From positions 1 to 60,446 of the forward strand of contig NZ_JADLJS010000035.1 of NCBI RefSeq assembly GCF_015680405.1: DNA of 60,446 nt, given 5' to 3'. Positions 15,608 through 23,926 of this stretch are shown one piece after another. A model generated the notes under the pieces. That model had not been told where the DNA came from. It did not search any database and was given only the letters and a program-made list of their open reading frames with translations. The stretch is from Pseudomonas pudica. GTDB taxonomy: Bacteria > Pseudomonadota > Gammaproteobacteria > Pseudomonadales > Pseudomonadaceae. The position numbers were made by a program, and so were the translations under genes. Within the stretch, counting starts at the first letter, position 1, and each line of letters starts with the position of its first letter.

Positions 15608-16858
15608 ATGCTGAGCTGGGACGAATTCGATAAAGAAGACGGCGAAGTAGCCGCCAAAGGCAACACCCCTGCGCAGGCCGCTGCCGCCGCCACCCTCGAC
15701 AAGCTCGACAGCGCCGGTGGTGCCGCCGCCCTGGAAGCCCGTGCCGCCACCGCCGACGACTCCGACGCCGTCAAGCGCGCCAAGGCTGCCCTGAACGACC
15801 TCGACATCGCCGAAGGCCTGGCCGAGCTGGAAGGCTCCAGCGCCCGCGTGCGTGTTGACGAAAAGCGCATGATCAACTGCCGCGCCGACCTCAACCAGCT
15901 GGTACCGTTCAAGTACGACTGGGCCTGGCAGAAGTACCTGGACGGCTGCGCCAACCACTGGATGCCGCAAGAGGTCAACATGACCGCCGACATCGCCCTG
16001 TGGAAGAGCATGGACGGCCTGACCGAAGACGAGCGCCGTATCGTCATGCGCAACCTCGGCTTCTTCTCCACCGCCGACTCGCTGGTAGCCAACAACCTGG
16101 CCCTGGCCGTGTACCGCCTGATCACCAACCCGGAGTGCCGCCAGTACATCCTGCGCCAGGCCTTCGAAGAGGCGATCCACACCCACGCCTACCAGTACTG
16201 CATCGAGTCGCTGGGCATGGATGAAGGCGAGATCTTCAACATGTACCACGAGATCCCGTCGGTAGCGAAGAAAGCCGCCTGGGGCCTGAAGTACACCCGC
16301 GCCATCTCCGACCCGGAATTCAACACCGGCACCGTCGAAACCGACAAAGAACTGCTGCGCAACCTGATCGCCTACTACTGCGTACTGGAAGGCATCTTCT
16401 TCTACTGCGGCTTCACCCAGATCCTGTCCATGGGCCGCCGCAACAAGATGACCGGCGTGGCCGAGCAGTTCCAGTACATCCTGCGTGACGAGTCGATGCA
16501 CCTGAACTTCGGTATCGACGTGATCAACCAGATCAAGATCGAGAACCCGCACCTGTGGGACGCGGCGATGAAGGAAGAAGCGACCCAGATGATCCTGCAA
16601 GGGACCCAGCTGGAGATCGAATACGCCCGTGACACCATGCCACGCGGCGTGCTGGGCATGAACGCAGCGATGATGGAAGACTACCTCAAGTTCATCGCCA
16701 ACCGTCGCCTGACCCAGATTGGCCTGAAGGAAGAGTACCCAGGGACTACCAACCCGTTCCCTTGGATGAGCGAGATCATGGACTTGAAGAAAGAGAAAAA
16801 CTTCTTCGAGACCCGCGTGATCGAGTATCAGACTGGTGGGGCGTTGAGCTGGGATTGA
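15608..16858 (+). CDS. nrdB: Class Ia ribonucleoside-diphosphate reductase, beta subunit NrdB
   Basis: NrdB carries the di-iron centre and tyrosyl radical used by NrdA. The 416-residue protein has an Ala-rich N-terminal extension of about 70 residues before the ferritin-like fold. Iron-ligand motifs are visible: EEAIHTHAYQYCIESLG (Glu and His ligands) and DESMHLNFGIDVINQ (Glu and His), preceded by FFSTADSLVANNLAL. The C-terminus is acidic and aromatic (TGGALSWD) and would dock on NrdA. ATG 15608 has GGAG upstream. A strong terminator follows. Confidence 0.96.
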   Translation: MLSWDEFDKEDGEVAAKGNTPAQAAAAATLDKLDSAGGAAALEARAATADDSDAVKRAKAALNDLDIAEGLAELEGSSARVRVDEKRMINCRADLNQLVPFKYDWAWQKYLDGCANHWMPQEVNMTADIALWKSMDGLTEDERRIVMRNLGFFSTADSLVANNLALAVYRLITNPECRQYILRQAFEEAIHTHAYQYCIESLGMDEGEIFNMYHEIPSVAKKAAWGLKYTRAISDPEFNTGTVETDKELLRNLIAYYCVLEGIFFYCGFTQILSMGRRNKMTGVAEQFQYILRDESMHLNFGIDVINQIKIENPHLWDAAMKEEATQMILQGTQLEIEYARDTMPRGVLGMNAAMMEDYLKFIANRRLTQIGLKEEYPGTTNPFPWMSEIMDLKKEKNFFETRVIEYQTGGALSWD

Positions 16859-16877
16859 TATCCGAGCGAGCATAGAG

Positions 16878-16904
16878 AAGGCTGCCGATTGGCAGCCTTT
16901 TTTA
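16878..16904 (+). terminator. Rho-independent terminator of nrdB
   Basis: AAGGCTGCC, a GATT loop and GGCAGCCTT form the stem, followed by a run of T (TTTTTTA). It lies about 20 bases after the nrdB stop. Confidence 0.92.
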
Positions 16905-17055
16905 TTGGCAGGAAAAAAGCCGAAGAGGAAGCTTCCTACAAGGTTCTCATTGTGACTTTTGTATCGTCGCGATAACGTCTCTCGGCGCTTAAGAACGCTC
17001 ACGCAGCGGTATTCCGTTCCCGTTAGCAGCGGCTCTCCAAATCAGGATGGCCAAG

Positions 17056-17592
17056 ATGGACAGTTTCAATACACCTACCCTCTTCACCCGCCACAACCGC
17101 CCCCTCCACACCCTCTGGCTCGAATCCCAAGCCTGGTTCTGCGCCCACGAACTTGGCCGGATGAGTGGTCACTTCTATGACGAACACTGCATGCGCAAGC
17201 TCGACCCGGATCAGTACCGCTCCGTGCAGTTGCTGCGCTATGGCAAGTACCAGGAAACCACGATGGTCAGCGAATCCGGGGCCTATACCTTGTTGGCGCA
17301 TCACCATGTACCGGAGAACCGGCATTTGCGCTGGTGGCTGACGCATGAGGTGGTGGCGGTGCTGCGTGATCGGCAGGAGGACGGGGTGGAGGATGGTCCG
17401 CGACTGGGGCAGATGTGCTGGCCTGGGGGGCGGAGCGCGACGTTGTTGTATTGGCAGAGTGAGCCTTGGGTGAGGATGCGGGATATGCCGGTGGTACTGG
17501 CTGGGGAAGTGCAACAGCTGCCGTCGGTAGAGAAGCCGAAGTTGAGTTGGCGGGAGTGTGCGCAGCGGGCGCTGCGGTTGCATGGGGTTTAA
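17056..17592 (+). CDS. BRO-N domain protein (phage-antirepressor-like)
   Basis: A 178-residue protein with an N-terminal BRO-N-like domain: PTLFTRHNRPLHTLWLES, AWFCAHELGRMSG, and LDPDQYRSVQLLRYGKYQETTMVSESGAYTLL, then HHHVPENRHLRWWLTHEVV. BRO-N domains occur in phage antirepressors and bind DNA or RNA. No phage genes surround it, so it is either a domesticated orphan or a remnant. ATG 17056 is preferred because AGGA lies eight bases upstream; ATG 17047 in the same frame has no ribosome site. GC-poor or atypical codon use is not evident. It ends just before the tandem REPIN array. Confidence 0.7.
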   Translation: MDSFNTPTLFTRHNRPLHTLWLESQAWFCAHELGRMSGHFYDEHCMRKLDPDQYRSVQLLRYGKYQETTMVSESGAYTLLAHHHVPENRHLRWWLTHEVVAVLRDRQEDGVEDGPRLGQMCWPGGRSATLLYWQSEPWVRMRDMPVVLAGEVQQLPSVEKPKLSWRECAQRALRLHGV

Positions 17593-17604
17593 GCGGCGGG
17601 TTTG

Positions 17605-17950
17605 CCTGGGCGGGCCTCTTCGCGGGTGAACCCGCTCCCACAGGTACTGCGATGGCTTCGGGTTAACGCTGCACCTGTGGGAGCGGCCATGCACCGCGTC
17701 GCCTGCTTCGCGGGCTTGCCCGCTCCCACAGGTACTGCGCTGGCTTCGGATTAACGCTGTACCTGTGGGAGCGGTCGTGGCCGCGAACACCGGCGCAGCC
17801 GGTGCCATGCACCGCGTCGCCTGCTTCGCTGGCTTGCCCGCTCCCACAGGTACTGCGCTGGCTTCGGATTAACGCTGTACCTGTGGGAGCGGCTTTAGCC
17901 GCGAACACCGGCGCAGCCGGTGCCATACACCGCGTTGCCCGCTCCCCACA
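17605..17950. repeat. Tandem REPIN array with a 118-bp period
   Basis: The landmark CCATGCACCGCGTCGCCTGC begins at 17687 and again at 17805, with a variant (CCATACACCGCGTTGCCCGC) at 17923, exactly 118 bases apart. Each unit carries an inverted REP pair (CCCGCTCCCACAGGTACTGC and CACCTGTGGGAGCGG or TACCTGTGGGAGCGG) and the later units an extra palindrome ACCGGCGCAGCCGGT. A diverged first copy begins at 17605 and the last is truncated. It fills most of the gap between the BRO-N gene and the convergent lipoprotein gene; 17951-18006 is otherwise empty. Confidence 0.88.
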
Positions 17951-18006
17951 AATGCCGGTGACATCCACAGCTAGTTCATTTGCTTGCTACAACCACCACT
18001 GCCCTG

Positions 18007-18468
18007 CTACTTCCCCTCCCCAACCGGCTCCACCCGCTGCACCACGATCTGCATATGGGTCGCCATGTCAGTCAGTATCACTTCCCCCTCCTTGTACTCC
18101 GGGGTGATCATCAGCGAGCGGACAAAATGCTCGTTGCCGCCCTCGCGCTTTTGCACGTTCTCGAACGCCACGATGATCGTGTCGTTGCGCCAGTTGCTGA
18201 TGTCGAAACCGCCCGCAGCAACGAACTCACTAATGTCGCGCTCGTCGTCGAAGACATTGGCAGGCAGGATCAGCAAGCGGTCCTTGAGAAACACTTCATA
18301 GTACTGACGTGGCCCCACCGGCCAGTTGTGCGCCACCACGTGCTCGATGCGCCAGTGATGGACATTGTTCTCATAAACCACCACGCGCTCGACCTTGTGC
18401 CCGTTGCACGCAGCAAGCAATGGCAACAGCAAACCAGCGAACCCGATACGCATGCGGCGCAAATTCAT
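18007..18468 (-). CDS. Putative lipoprotein of unknown function, end of the tagQ-side gene cluster
   Basis: A 153-residue protein I do not recognise. It has a lipoprotein signal (basic RRMR, hydrophobic core, lipobox L18-A19-A20-C21) followed by N22, which is not the Asp that would mark inner-membrane retention, so outer-membrane anchoring is possible. The mature part has mixed hydrophobic and charged stretches (KVERVVVYENNVHHWRIEH, YYEVFLKDRLLILPANVF, NDTIIVAFENVQ) consistent with a beta-rich globular domain. GAGG lies seven bases before ATG 18468. It is 31 bases downstream of a four-helix membrane protein on the same strand and probably co-transcribed; a periplasmic immunity or accessory role is only a guess. 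Confidence 0.75.
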   Translation of the reverse strand: MNLRRMRIGFAGLLLPLLAACNGHKVERVVVYENNVHHWRIEHVVAHNWPVGPRQYYEVFLKDRLLILPANVFDDERDISEFVAAGGFDISNWRNDTIIVAFENVQKREGGNEHFVRSLMITPEYKEGEVILTDMATHMQIVVQRVEPVGEGK

Positions 18469-18499
18469 CCAGAAGCCTCGTCACATCAGCGAAAACACG

Positions 18500-18940
18500 T
18501 TACTTGGCAGCTTTCGCCGCCTGGCGGTTGGCCCTGCGCGTCTCCCGGTAGCCGAGCAGGCGCGCGCGCATTTCCCGGTAGCGCTGGGTATTGATGACCA
18601 GCAAGGCCAGCAGCCCGAACAGCAGAACCGAGACGTAACCGCCCATGTGCGGCCGGTAGCCGTAGCTGGGCAACGCGGCCAATACCGCCAGCCCGTTCAG
18701 CCCGATCAGCCCCCACAGGCCCCAAGCGTAGCCACGCACCAGGGCGATATGCGAAGCGGCGCTCACCATCCCTGCCAGCGCCAACGCCAGTACCGACAGC
18801 GACCGGTCCGGGCTGCGCAGATAAGTGGAGAACACCAGCGAAACACAGCCGCCAATGGCAAAGCAGGACAGCATGAACTCGGCGATGAATATGCCGAAAT
18901 AGCGGGAAAGAAATGCTTGCAGCTCCTGGCCATGGGTCAT
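18500..18940 (-). CDS. Four-helix membrane protein, candidate immunity protein
   Basis: A 146-residue integral membrane protein with hydrophobic helices at about 15-38, 47-67, 73-91 and 99-117 and a basic C-terminal tail (YREMRARLLGYRETRRANRQ), which by the positive-inside rule would be cytoplasmic. No known family is recognised. Its ATG overlaps the stop of the upstream 301-residue protein in an ATGA, so the two are translationally coupled. Small polytopic partners overlapping a hydrophobic-segment toxin are typical of immunity to pore-forming effectors or colicins; that analogy is the only basis for the call. Confidence 0.7.
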   Translation of the reverse strand: MTHGQELQAFLSRYFGIFIAEFMLSCFAIGGCVSLVFSTYLRSPDRSLSVLALALAGMVSAASHIALVRGYAWGLWGLIGLNGLAVLAALPSYGYRPHMGGYVSVLLFGLLALLVINTQRYREMRARLLGYRETRRANRQAAKAAK

Positions 18941-19842
18941 TCGTCAATCTCCTCGTAAAGCCCCACGGCAACCGATTGCACGAAGCTACTGCTGCCAAAG
19001 CCCGACAAGCCGCCTATCGAGTCTTTGATCAAGGTACGCGTGGCATGCTGAATTTCGGTAGGGGTAAAGCGTTTGATCGCAGTACCCGCCGCTTGCTTCA
19101 ACTTGAGCTGCTTGGCGGTGAGCGACGGATGCTTGATGAGCAGAAGCTCCTCGGCCAGCGCCTTGCGTTGCTGCCGCGACAGGCTATGGAACAGCTCCCT
19201 CCAGCCCTTGCCGGTCGCCGCTTTGCGAGCCTGCAGGAACCGCACGGTGTTCAGGCTCGATGCGCCCACACCTGCCAGCGCGACGCCGTCCAGTATGCTC
19301 ATCACGGTCTGGACCGTGTCGTTACTGTCGAGCCAGTCGTTCTGCCCTGGGTCGAACACTTCGTTGAACACTCGGTACCCGCCCATCATGCACTGCCCGG
19401 TACCCGCAGCCGCGGCGGCATAACCGACCGCCGTCAACACCATGCTGGCGCCGCCAGTGAACGGTACGGCAATGGTGCCACTGAACATGACGACCCAACC
19501 AAGGTAGGCCGAGAGGCAACCCAAACTGGCGTTCACGGCCTCTGCCATCACCTTGCGCTCACGCGCGCCGGTTTGCAGCTGGGTCATGAACTGTTCAGGC
19601 GACTTGTAAGGTGCTGCCTCCTGCAGAATCACACGCTTGGGCGCAATGCTGCAGATAGGCTTGAATTCGCGCAGGACGATCACGTTGTACTCGGCATCGA
19701 TATAGACAACACCAGCACCCACGATACCCGGGTCGGCATCGATGGCCCTGAACAGCTTCTGCTGGTCGACGGTCAACAACAGCCGCTGACGGGCCATTTG
19801 CTGCCGATAGCCGCCCAGGGCGCCGGACATCAGATCAGTCAC
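18937..19842 (-). CDS. Protein with a central hydrophobic segment, candidate pore-forming T6SS effector
   Basis: A 301-residue protein of no family I recognise. It has no signal peptide. Residues about 1-100 are soluble (AIDADPGIVGAGVVYIDAEY, NVIVLREFKP). Residues about 104-157 are a long glycine/alanine-rich hydrophobic stretch (LGWVVMFSGTIAVPFTGG, MVLTAVGYAAAAAG) able to form a transmembrane hairpin, and a second moderately hydrophobic stretch lies at about 178-200. The C-terminus is helical and basic, then ends in an acidic tail. GTG 19842 is chosen because AAGGAG lies eight bases upstream; no ATG has such a site. It lies 114 bases downstream of tagQ on the same strand. Toxicity is inferred from architecture and context only. 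Confidence 0.65.
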   Translation of the reverse strand: MTDLMSGALGGYRQQMARQRLLLTVDQQKLFRAIDADPGIVGAGVVYIDAEYNVIVLREFKPICSIAPKRVILQEAAPYKSPEQFMTQLQTGARERKVMAEAVNASLGCLSAYLGWVVMFSGTIAVPFTGGASMVLTAVGYAAAAAGTGQCMMGGYRVFNEVFDPGQNDWLDSNDTVQTVMSILDGVALAGVGASSLNTVRFLQARKAATGKGWRELFHSLSRQQRKALAEELLLIKHPSLTAKQLKLKQAAGTAIKRFTPTEIQHATRTLIKDSIGGLSGFGSSSFVQSVAVGLYEEIDE

Positions 19843-19956
19843 GACAACTCTCCTTGAATCGTAAAGCCGCTGCGCCGGCCCACGCACGGCCCAGGCAGGT
19901 CAGGCGACCTGCGCGAGGGCTGCACGTGCACCAGCGCGAGCGCAACGGTGCGTGGA

Positions 19957-20862
19957 TTACACGTTCGGGCAAGGCACCGGCGCCCAGTCACCCATGTCGG
20001 GGCTGCGGCACATCTTGTTGACCTGGTCGACGCCAGCATTGGCCACCTGTTGGGCCTCGGCTTTCTTGGTAGTAGCCTTCTGCAGGGTCTTCTCGGTGGC
20101 GACAGCCTCTTGCGGCACGTTCTTGTTCACCTTGACGGCCTGGGTCTTCTTCTTGCCAGTGGTGGTCTTAGGCGGCTCAGCCACGGTTGCCACATCGGTA
20201 CGAGCCACACCGACCTGCTTGAGGTCCTGCTCGTAGGCCTGGGTGTAATTGTCGAGGTTTTCCGCAACACGGCCATTGACGGTGGCCAACAGCTTGTTCG
20301 ACTCCTGCAGGCCCGAGACGATCTCGGCCAGGCGCTTGCGCCCTTCGGTGTCGTTGATGCGGTTGGCCTTGCGGCCGTCGATCAGGCTGGTGAACTCACG
20401 CTGGTAGCAGCTCTGCGAGGCCTTGGCATAGGCCGTGGTGCGGTCCAGGTCGGCAGCGCTCTTGTCGATGTCGGTGGCGTACGAGGCAATGCGCTGCTTG
20501 TCGTCACTGATCTGCTTCTGGCGCTCGGTGTAGTAACCGGCCGCACCGCCCACCAGGGCACCACCCGCCGCACCGATGGCGGCGTTGCGGCCGCGGTTGT
20601 CGCCGTCGACCAGGGCGCCGGTCAAGGCACCGCCGAGGGCCCCGATGACGGCGCCTGTGGCAACCGAGCGGGTCATGTCACCGTCGGTGGAGCGCAGGTG
20701 CTGCACAGGCTCGTAGCAGCTCGGGTAGTACTCGACCTTGGTCGTGGCACCAACCTTGGATACCGGGGAGCTGGAGCAGCCCGCCAGCAGCACGGTGCTG
20801 AAACCGGCAGCGAGCAGCAGGGCGGAACGGGCATGGGTAGCCGTGAAGATGGTCTTGGACAT
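19957..20862 (-). CDS. tagQ: T6SS-associated outer-membrane lipoprotein TagQ
   Basis: TagQ anchors TagR to the outer membrane in the threonine-phosphorylation pathway that switches on the P. aeruginosa H1-T6SS. The 301-residue protein has a lipobox L26-A27-G28-C29 followed by Ser. Next comes a glycine-zipper segment (AVIGALGGALTGALVDGDNRGRNAAIGAAGG) and a coiled-coil-prone region (about 100-220). The C-terminal Lys/Thr/Ala-rich linker ends in a short tail with two Cys (MCRSPDMGDWAPVPC). The assignment rests on the position after tagR and on this layout; the sequence itself resembles general glycine-zipper lipoproteins. Confidence 0.85.
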   Translation of the reverse strand: MSKTIFTATHARSALLLAAGFSTVLLAGCSSSPVSKVGATTKVEYYPSCYEPVQHLRSTDGDMTRSVATGAVIGALGGALTGALVDGDNRGRNAAIGAAGGALVGGAAGYYTERQKQISDDKQRIASYATDIDKSAADLDRTTAYAKASQSCYQREFTSLIDGRKANRINDTEGRKRLAEIVSGLQESNKLLATVNGRVAENLDNYTQAYEQDLKQVGVARTDVATVAEPPKTTTGKKKTQAVKVNKNVPQEAVATEKTLQKATTKKAEAQQVANAGVDQVNKMCRSPDMGDWAPVPCPNV

Positions 20863-20934
20863 GTCACTTTCTCACGTGGGGTGGTTAAAACGGGGGGCTT
20901 CATGCCGCCCCGCGGTTGCGTCAGGCAGAAGCCA

Positions 20935-22731
20935 CTACGAAGGCCGCGCGGCGGCCGATGCCAGGAGCTCCTTGAGGATCGTCGCCGGGTCGGCCCGCCG
21001 GTTCTGGCGGTACTCCCCAACGTGGCGAACGAACAGGGTCGCGCGGCTTACCAGGCTCTTGCCCAGGACCGGCTTGCGGTTGAGTTCTTCCTTTACCCGC
21101 TGGAACTGCGCCTGGATCACCGCGTCGGTGTAGCGCGTACCACTGGCCAGGTTGTCGATGTAGATCGCCACGGCGCCATCGAGGGCGGCGCGGCCGTTGG
21201 CGATGGCTGCGGCATACATGCTCACGGTGGTCTGGTCGCCACGCGCCTTCGCCTCGGCCTGGGTGTTGCGCAGGTTGGTCAGGCGAATGTTGTAGTTGTT
21301 GATGGTCTCGGCCACCAGCGCGGCGGACTGGATAAGGTTGCCGGCAGCTTCTTCGCGCTGGCGGCCGATCAGCGAAACGCTGCGCTTGAGTTCTTCGTTG
21401 ACCAGCCCCAGCTCGGCCTGCTGGCGCGGGTCGGCGGTGGCGGCGATGATGCTGTCCAGGCGCTTGGTCGGGTCCTGTACGGCATCGATATCGTCGGTCA
21501 GGCTGGCCAGGCGCCCTTCCTTCTGCCACTGCTCGAACAGCTCCTGGTAACGCGAACGGGGCGCCGACAGGGCGCCGATGGCCACCCGGAAGCCCGTGGT
21601 CTCGTTGCGCTGCTCGGTACCGTCAGCGCCGAACAGCGGGTACTCGCGGCGCATGCCGGTAAACAGCGTGCCCTCGCCTTCCAGGTAGTTGCCGCCCTTG
21701 ACCACAAAGCCGCCATAGGCGCCTTGCAAGCGGCCGGCATGCACCAGCTGGAACGACTCCTGAACCATTTCGGCAGCATTGCCGATCACATCGAACAGCC
21801 CCAGCGGGTTCGGCAGCCGGGTACCGATCGGCATCAGGCGTGCGGCCTGCCCGGTGCCGCCAGCCACCTGGTTGAACACCGCCCAGTCGCCAAGCGGCCC
21901 GTCGCTGTCACTGCCCTGGACCTTGCGCGGGAACAGCCGCCCTTCCAGCTCCTGTCGGCTGACCGCAGAGCCACCACGGGCAGCGAACTCCCACTCCACT
22001 TCAGTGGGCAGGCGCACGAAACCGACCCCGCCGTCCTCGGCCTTGCTGCCCCGGCCACTGACCGGCAGCAGGTCGCGGTGATGCTTGAGCAACCAGGCGC
22101 TATACACCGCGGCAAAGCGCTCGGCCTCGAAGCGCGACAGCTTGACCTTGGGCAGGCGCCCGGCTGCCGTGGTATCGGGCTGGCAGGCCGGCGGCGCCTC
22201 GCCGCTGGCCAGCGACTGGGCCTGAGCCATCACTTGGGCGTACTGCCGGGCGCTGACCTCGTACTTGCCAATGAAATACATCATCGGCTTGAGCGGGCCA
22301 GCCTGGTCGAGTTCGGGCAGGTTGGGGGCGACGGCCTTCTGCCAGGCGGGCGAAAGGTCCTGGAGGCTGAACTGGCCATTGATGAAGTCACGCCGATAAC
22401 CGGAAATGAACGACTGCTGGTAGCCGGCCTCACCCTCGCTGAACGGGTAGCCGAGGTTGACCTCGCGGTCGTCCAGGCTGCCCTGGGCCAGCACATAGAC
22501 GCTACGCAGCACCAGTTCGCCGCCGCATGGCAGCGGCAGGCTGACGTCGCCTGGCAAAGGCTTGGGGTTGTCCAGCTTGCTGGTGTCGACCGGCTGTGCC
22601 GGGGCGCTGGCGGCAGCGGCGTTGGCCGGCTTGGCCGACTTGGCAGGCGGCTCGTCGGTACCCGGCGAACAGGCCGCCAGGCCCAGCGTTGTCAGAAGCA
22701 GGGCCGCAGCCCCCAAGCGAAGTTCAGACAT
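20935..22731 (-). CDS. tagR: T6SS-associated protein TagR (formylglycine-enzyme-like, SUMF1 domain)
   Basis: TagR is a periplasmic activator needed for PpkA signalling in the P. aeruginosa H1-T6SS. The 598 residues carry a signal sequence with a possible lipobox (L18-A19-A20-C21-S22). A SUMF1/FGE-like domain spans about residues 140-390, shown by YFIGKYEVSARQYAQVM, VGFVRLPTEVEWEFAARGG, PNPLGLFDVIGNAAEMVQ and the NETTGFRVAIGAL end motif. A helical C-terminal region of about 200 residues follows. The paired catalytic cysteines of true formylglycine enzymes are not seen, so it is probably a binding protein. The start ATG 22731 overlaps the end of tagS by eight bases. Confidence 0.88.
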   Translation of the reverse strand: MSELRLGAAALLLTTLGLAACSPGTDEPPAKSAKPANAAAASAPAQPVDTSKLDNPKPLPGDVSLPLPCGGELVLRSVYVLAQGSLDDREVNLGYPFSEGEAGYQQSFISGYRRDFINGQFSLQDLSPAWQKAVAPNLPELDQAGPLKPMMYFIGKYEVSARQYAQVMAQAQSLASGEAPPACQPDTTAAGRLPKVKLSRFEAERFAAVYSAWLLKHHRDLLPVSGRGSKAEDGGVGFVRLPTEVEWEFAARGGSAVSRQELEGRLFPRKVQGSDSDGPLGDWAVFNQVAGGTGQAARLMPIGTRLPNPLGLFDVIGNAAEMVQESFQLVHAGRLQGAYGGFVVKGGNYLEGEGTLFTGMRREYPLFGADGTEQRNETTGFRVAIGALSAPRSRYQELFEQWQKEGRLASLTDDIDAVQDPTKRLDSIIAATADPRQQAELGLVNEELKRSVSLIGRQREEAAGNLIQSAALVAETINNYNIRLTNLRNTQAEAKARGDQTTVSMYAAAIANGRAALDGAVAIYIDNLASGTRYTDAVIQAQFQRVKEELNRKPVLGKSLVSRATLFVRHVGEYRQNRRADPATILKELLASAAARPS

Positions 22732-23926
22732 CACGGATTCCTTGACTGGCATCGATGCGCGTCACCCGCCAGCCGCCCAGGGCAGCAGCGGCTGTGCTGG
22801 CCAGCAGCACCGCAGACAACGCAACGAAGTAATGCATGGGCAACAGATGGCTGGCGTATTCGCCTGGCACCTGCGTGAAGATCCGGTTAAGGCCCTGCTC
22901 GGCCAGCAGGTACAGAGCGGCGGCAACTGCGGCCGCCAGCACGCCGCTGTACAGCGCCTGCAGCACCACGAACAGCAGCAGCGCGGCCGTGCCGAACCCC
23001 AGCAGGCGCAGCACCGCCAGCTCACGCTGCTTGCGCTGTACCGCCGCCACCGCGCCAGCGGCGACGGCTGCCACGGCACCGGCCACGGCCAGGCTGGTGA
23101 TGATCCAGAACAGCAGGTCCAGGTTGCGGCTCAGGGCCTGCACCTGGGCGATCTGCGCAGCCTGGGTCGATACCAGCCACCTGCGTTCGGCAAAATAGGT
23201 GCGCAGCGTCTCGACATCAGCCAGCCCACGGGCATACAGGCGAAACGCCGGGTATATCCGCTGCGCATCAGTGCCTGGGCCCTCACCCGGCCAGCCCAGC
23301 GCCGGCACGCCGCGCCCGTCGCGGTAGTCTTCGACCGCTTCGAGCAGGGCCAGGGAAGCAAACAGGCCATCGCGCTCGAACGCCGTCAACGGCAGCACGG
23401 CGGCTACCTGCAGGCGCGTCTGGCGCCATTGCACCTGGCCGGCCTGCTGCCGGCTGAAGCTGGCCTGCAGCTCATCACCGGCAGCGGCACCGAGCTTCTC
23501 GGCAGCGGTAAAGCTCAGTACCACCTGCTGCAAGCCCTGCGGCGGTGGCACCTGTTGCAACAAGGGGTCACCGGCAGCGGTCGGCAGCATCTCGACGGTT
23601 ACCGCACGCCCCTTGGCAGGCAGCAGCAGCTCTGCAGTGGCGGCGATCTGCCGGGTCCGCGCGATGGCGAAAGCGACGTCCGGGCGCTGCCCCAGGGCAT
23701 CGATGAAATCGGCACGGAAACGGCCACCGCCCAAGGGAATGATCTCGCGTACGCTCGGGTCGCGTTGCAGGCGCTCGGTCAGGCTGCCGACCAGGCCGAA
23801 CTTGAGCCCGAACAGCACCAGCAACGGCGCGATCACCGCGACCAGCGCCAGCACGCTGCACGCCGACAGCCGCGCATCGTTGCGGTAGTCCTGCCAGGCC
23901 AGGCCGGCGATCAGCCACGGGCGCAT
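22724..23926 (-). CDS. tagS: T6SS-associated ABC permease TagS
   Basis: A 400-residue FtsX/LolC-type membrane subunit. TM1 is near residues 20-42 (ACSVLALVAVIAPLLVLFGL), a large periplasmic domain covers about 45-260, and three further helices lie in the C-terminal third (LLFWIITSLAVAGAVAAVAAG, FGTAALLLFVVLQALYSG, HYFVALSAVLLASTAAAAL). The C-terminus GGWRVTRIDASQGIRDV is typical of the family. With TagT it forms a LolCDE-like ATPase complex in the inner membrane that acts upstream of PpkA. The start overlaps the tagT stop by one base. Confidence 0.9.
   Translation of the reverse strand: MRPWLIAGLAWQDYRNDARLSACSVLALVAVIAPLLVLFGLKFGLVGSLTERLQRDPSVREIIPLGGGRFRADFIDALGQRPDVAFAIARTRQIAATAELLLPAKGRAVTVEMLPTAAGDPLLQQVPPPQGLQQVVLSFTAAEKLGAAAGDELQASFSRQQAGQVQWRQTRLQVAAVLPLTAFERDGLFASLALLEAVEDYRDGRGVPALGWPGEGPGTDAQRIYPAFRLYARGLADVETLRTYFAERRWLVSTQAAQIAQVQALSRNLDLLFWIITSLAVAGAVAAVAAGAVAAVQRKQRELAVLRLLGFGTAALLLFVVLQALYSGVLAAAVAAALYLLAEQGLNRIFTQVPGEYASHLLPMHYFVALSAVLLASTAAAALGGWRVTRIDASQGIRDV

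Noticed and set aside
17605..17950. Possible CRISPR array
   Set aside because: The repeat is a 118-bp REPIN unit with internal palindromes and no short direct repeat plus unique-spacer pattern; no cas genes are present.
19948..22878. Plus-strand open frame of about 976 codons antisense to tagQ and tagR
   Set aside because: Composition is typical antisense shadow; the minus-strand genes have signal peptides, lipoboxes and a SUMF1 domain.
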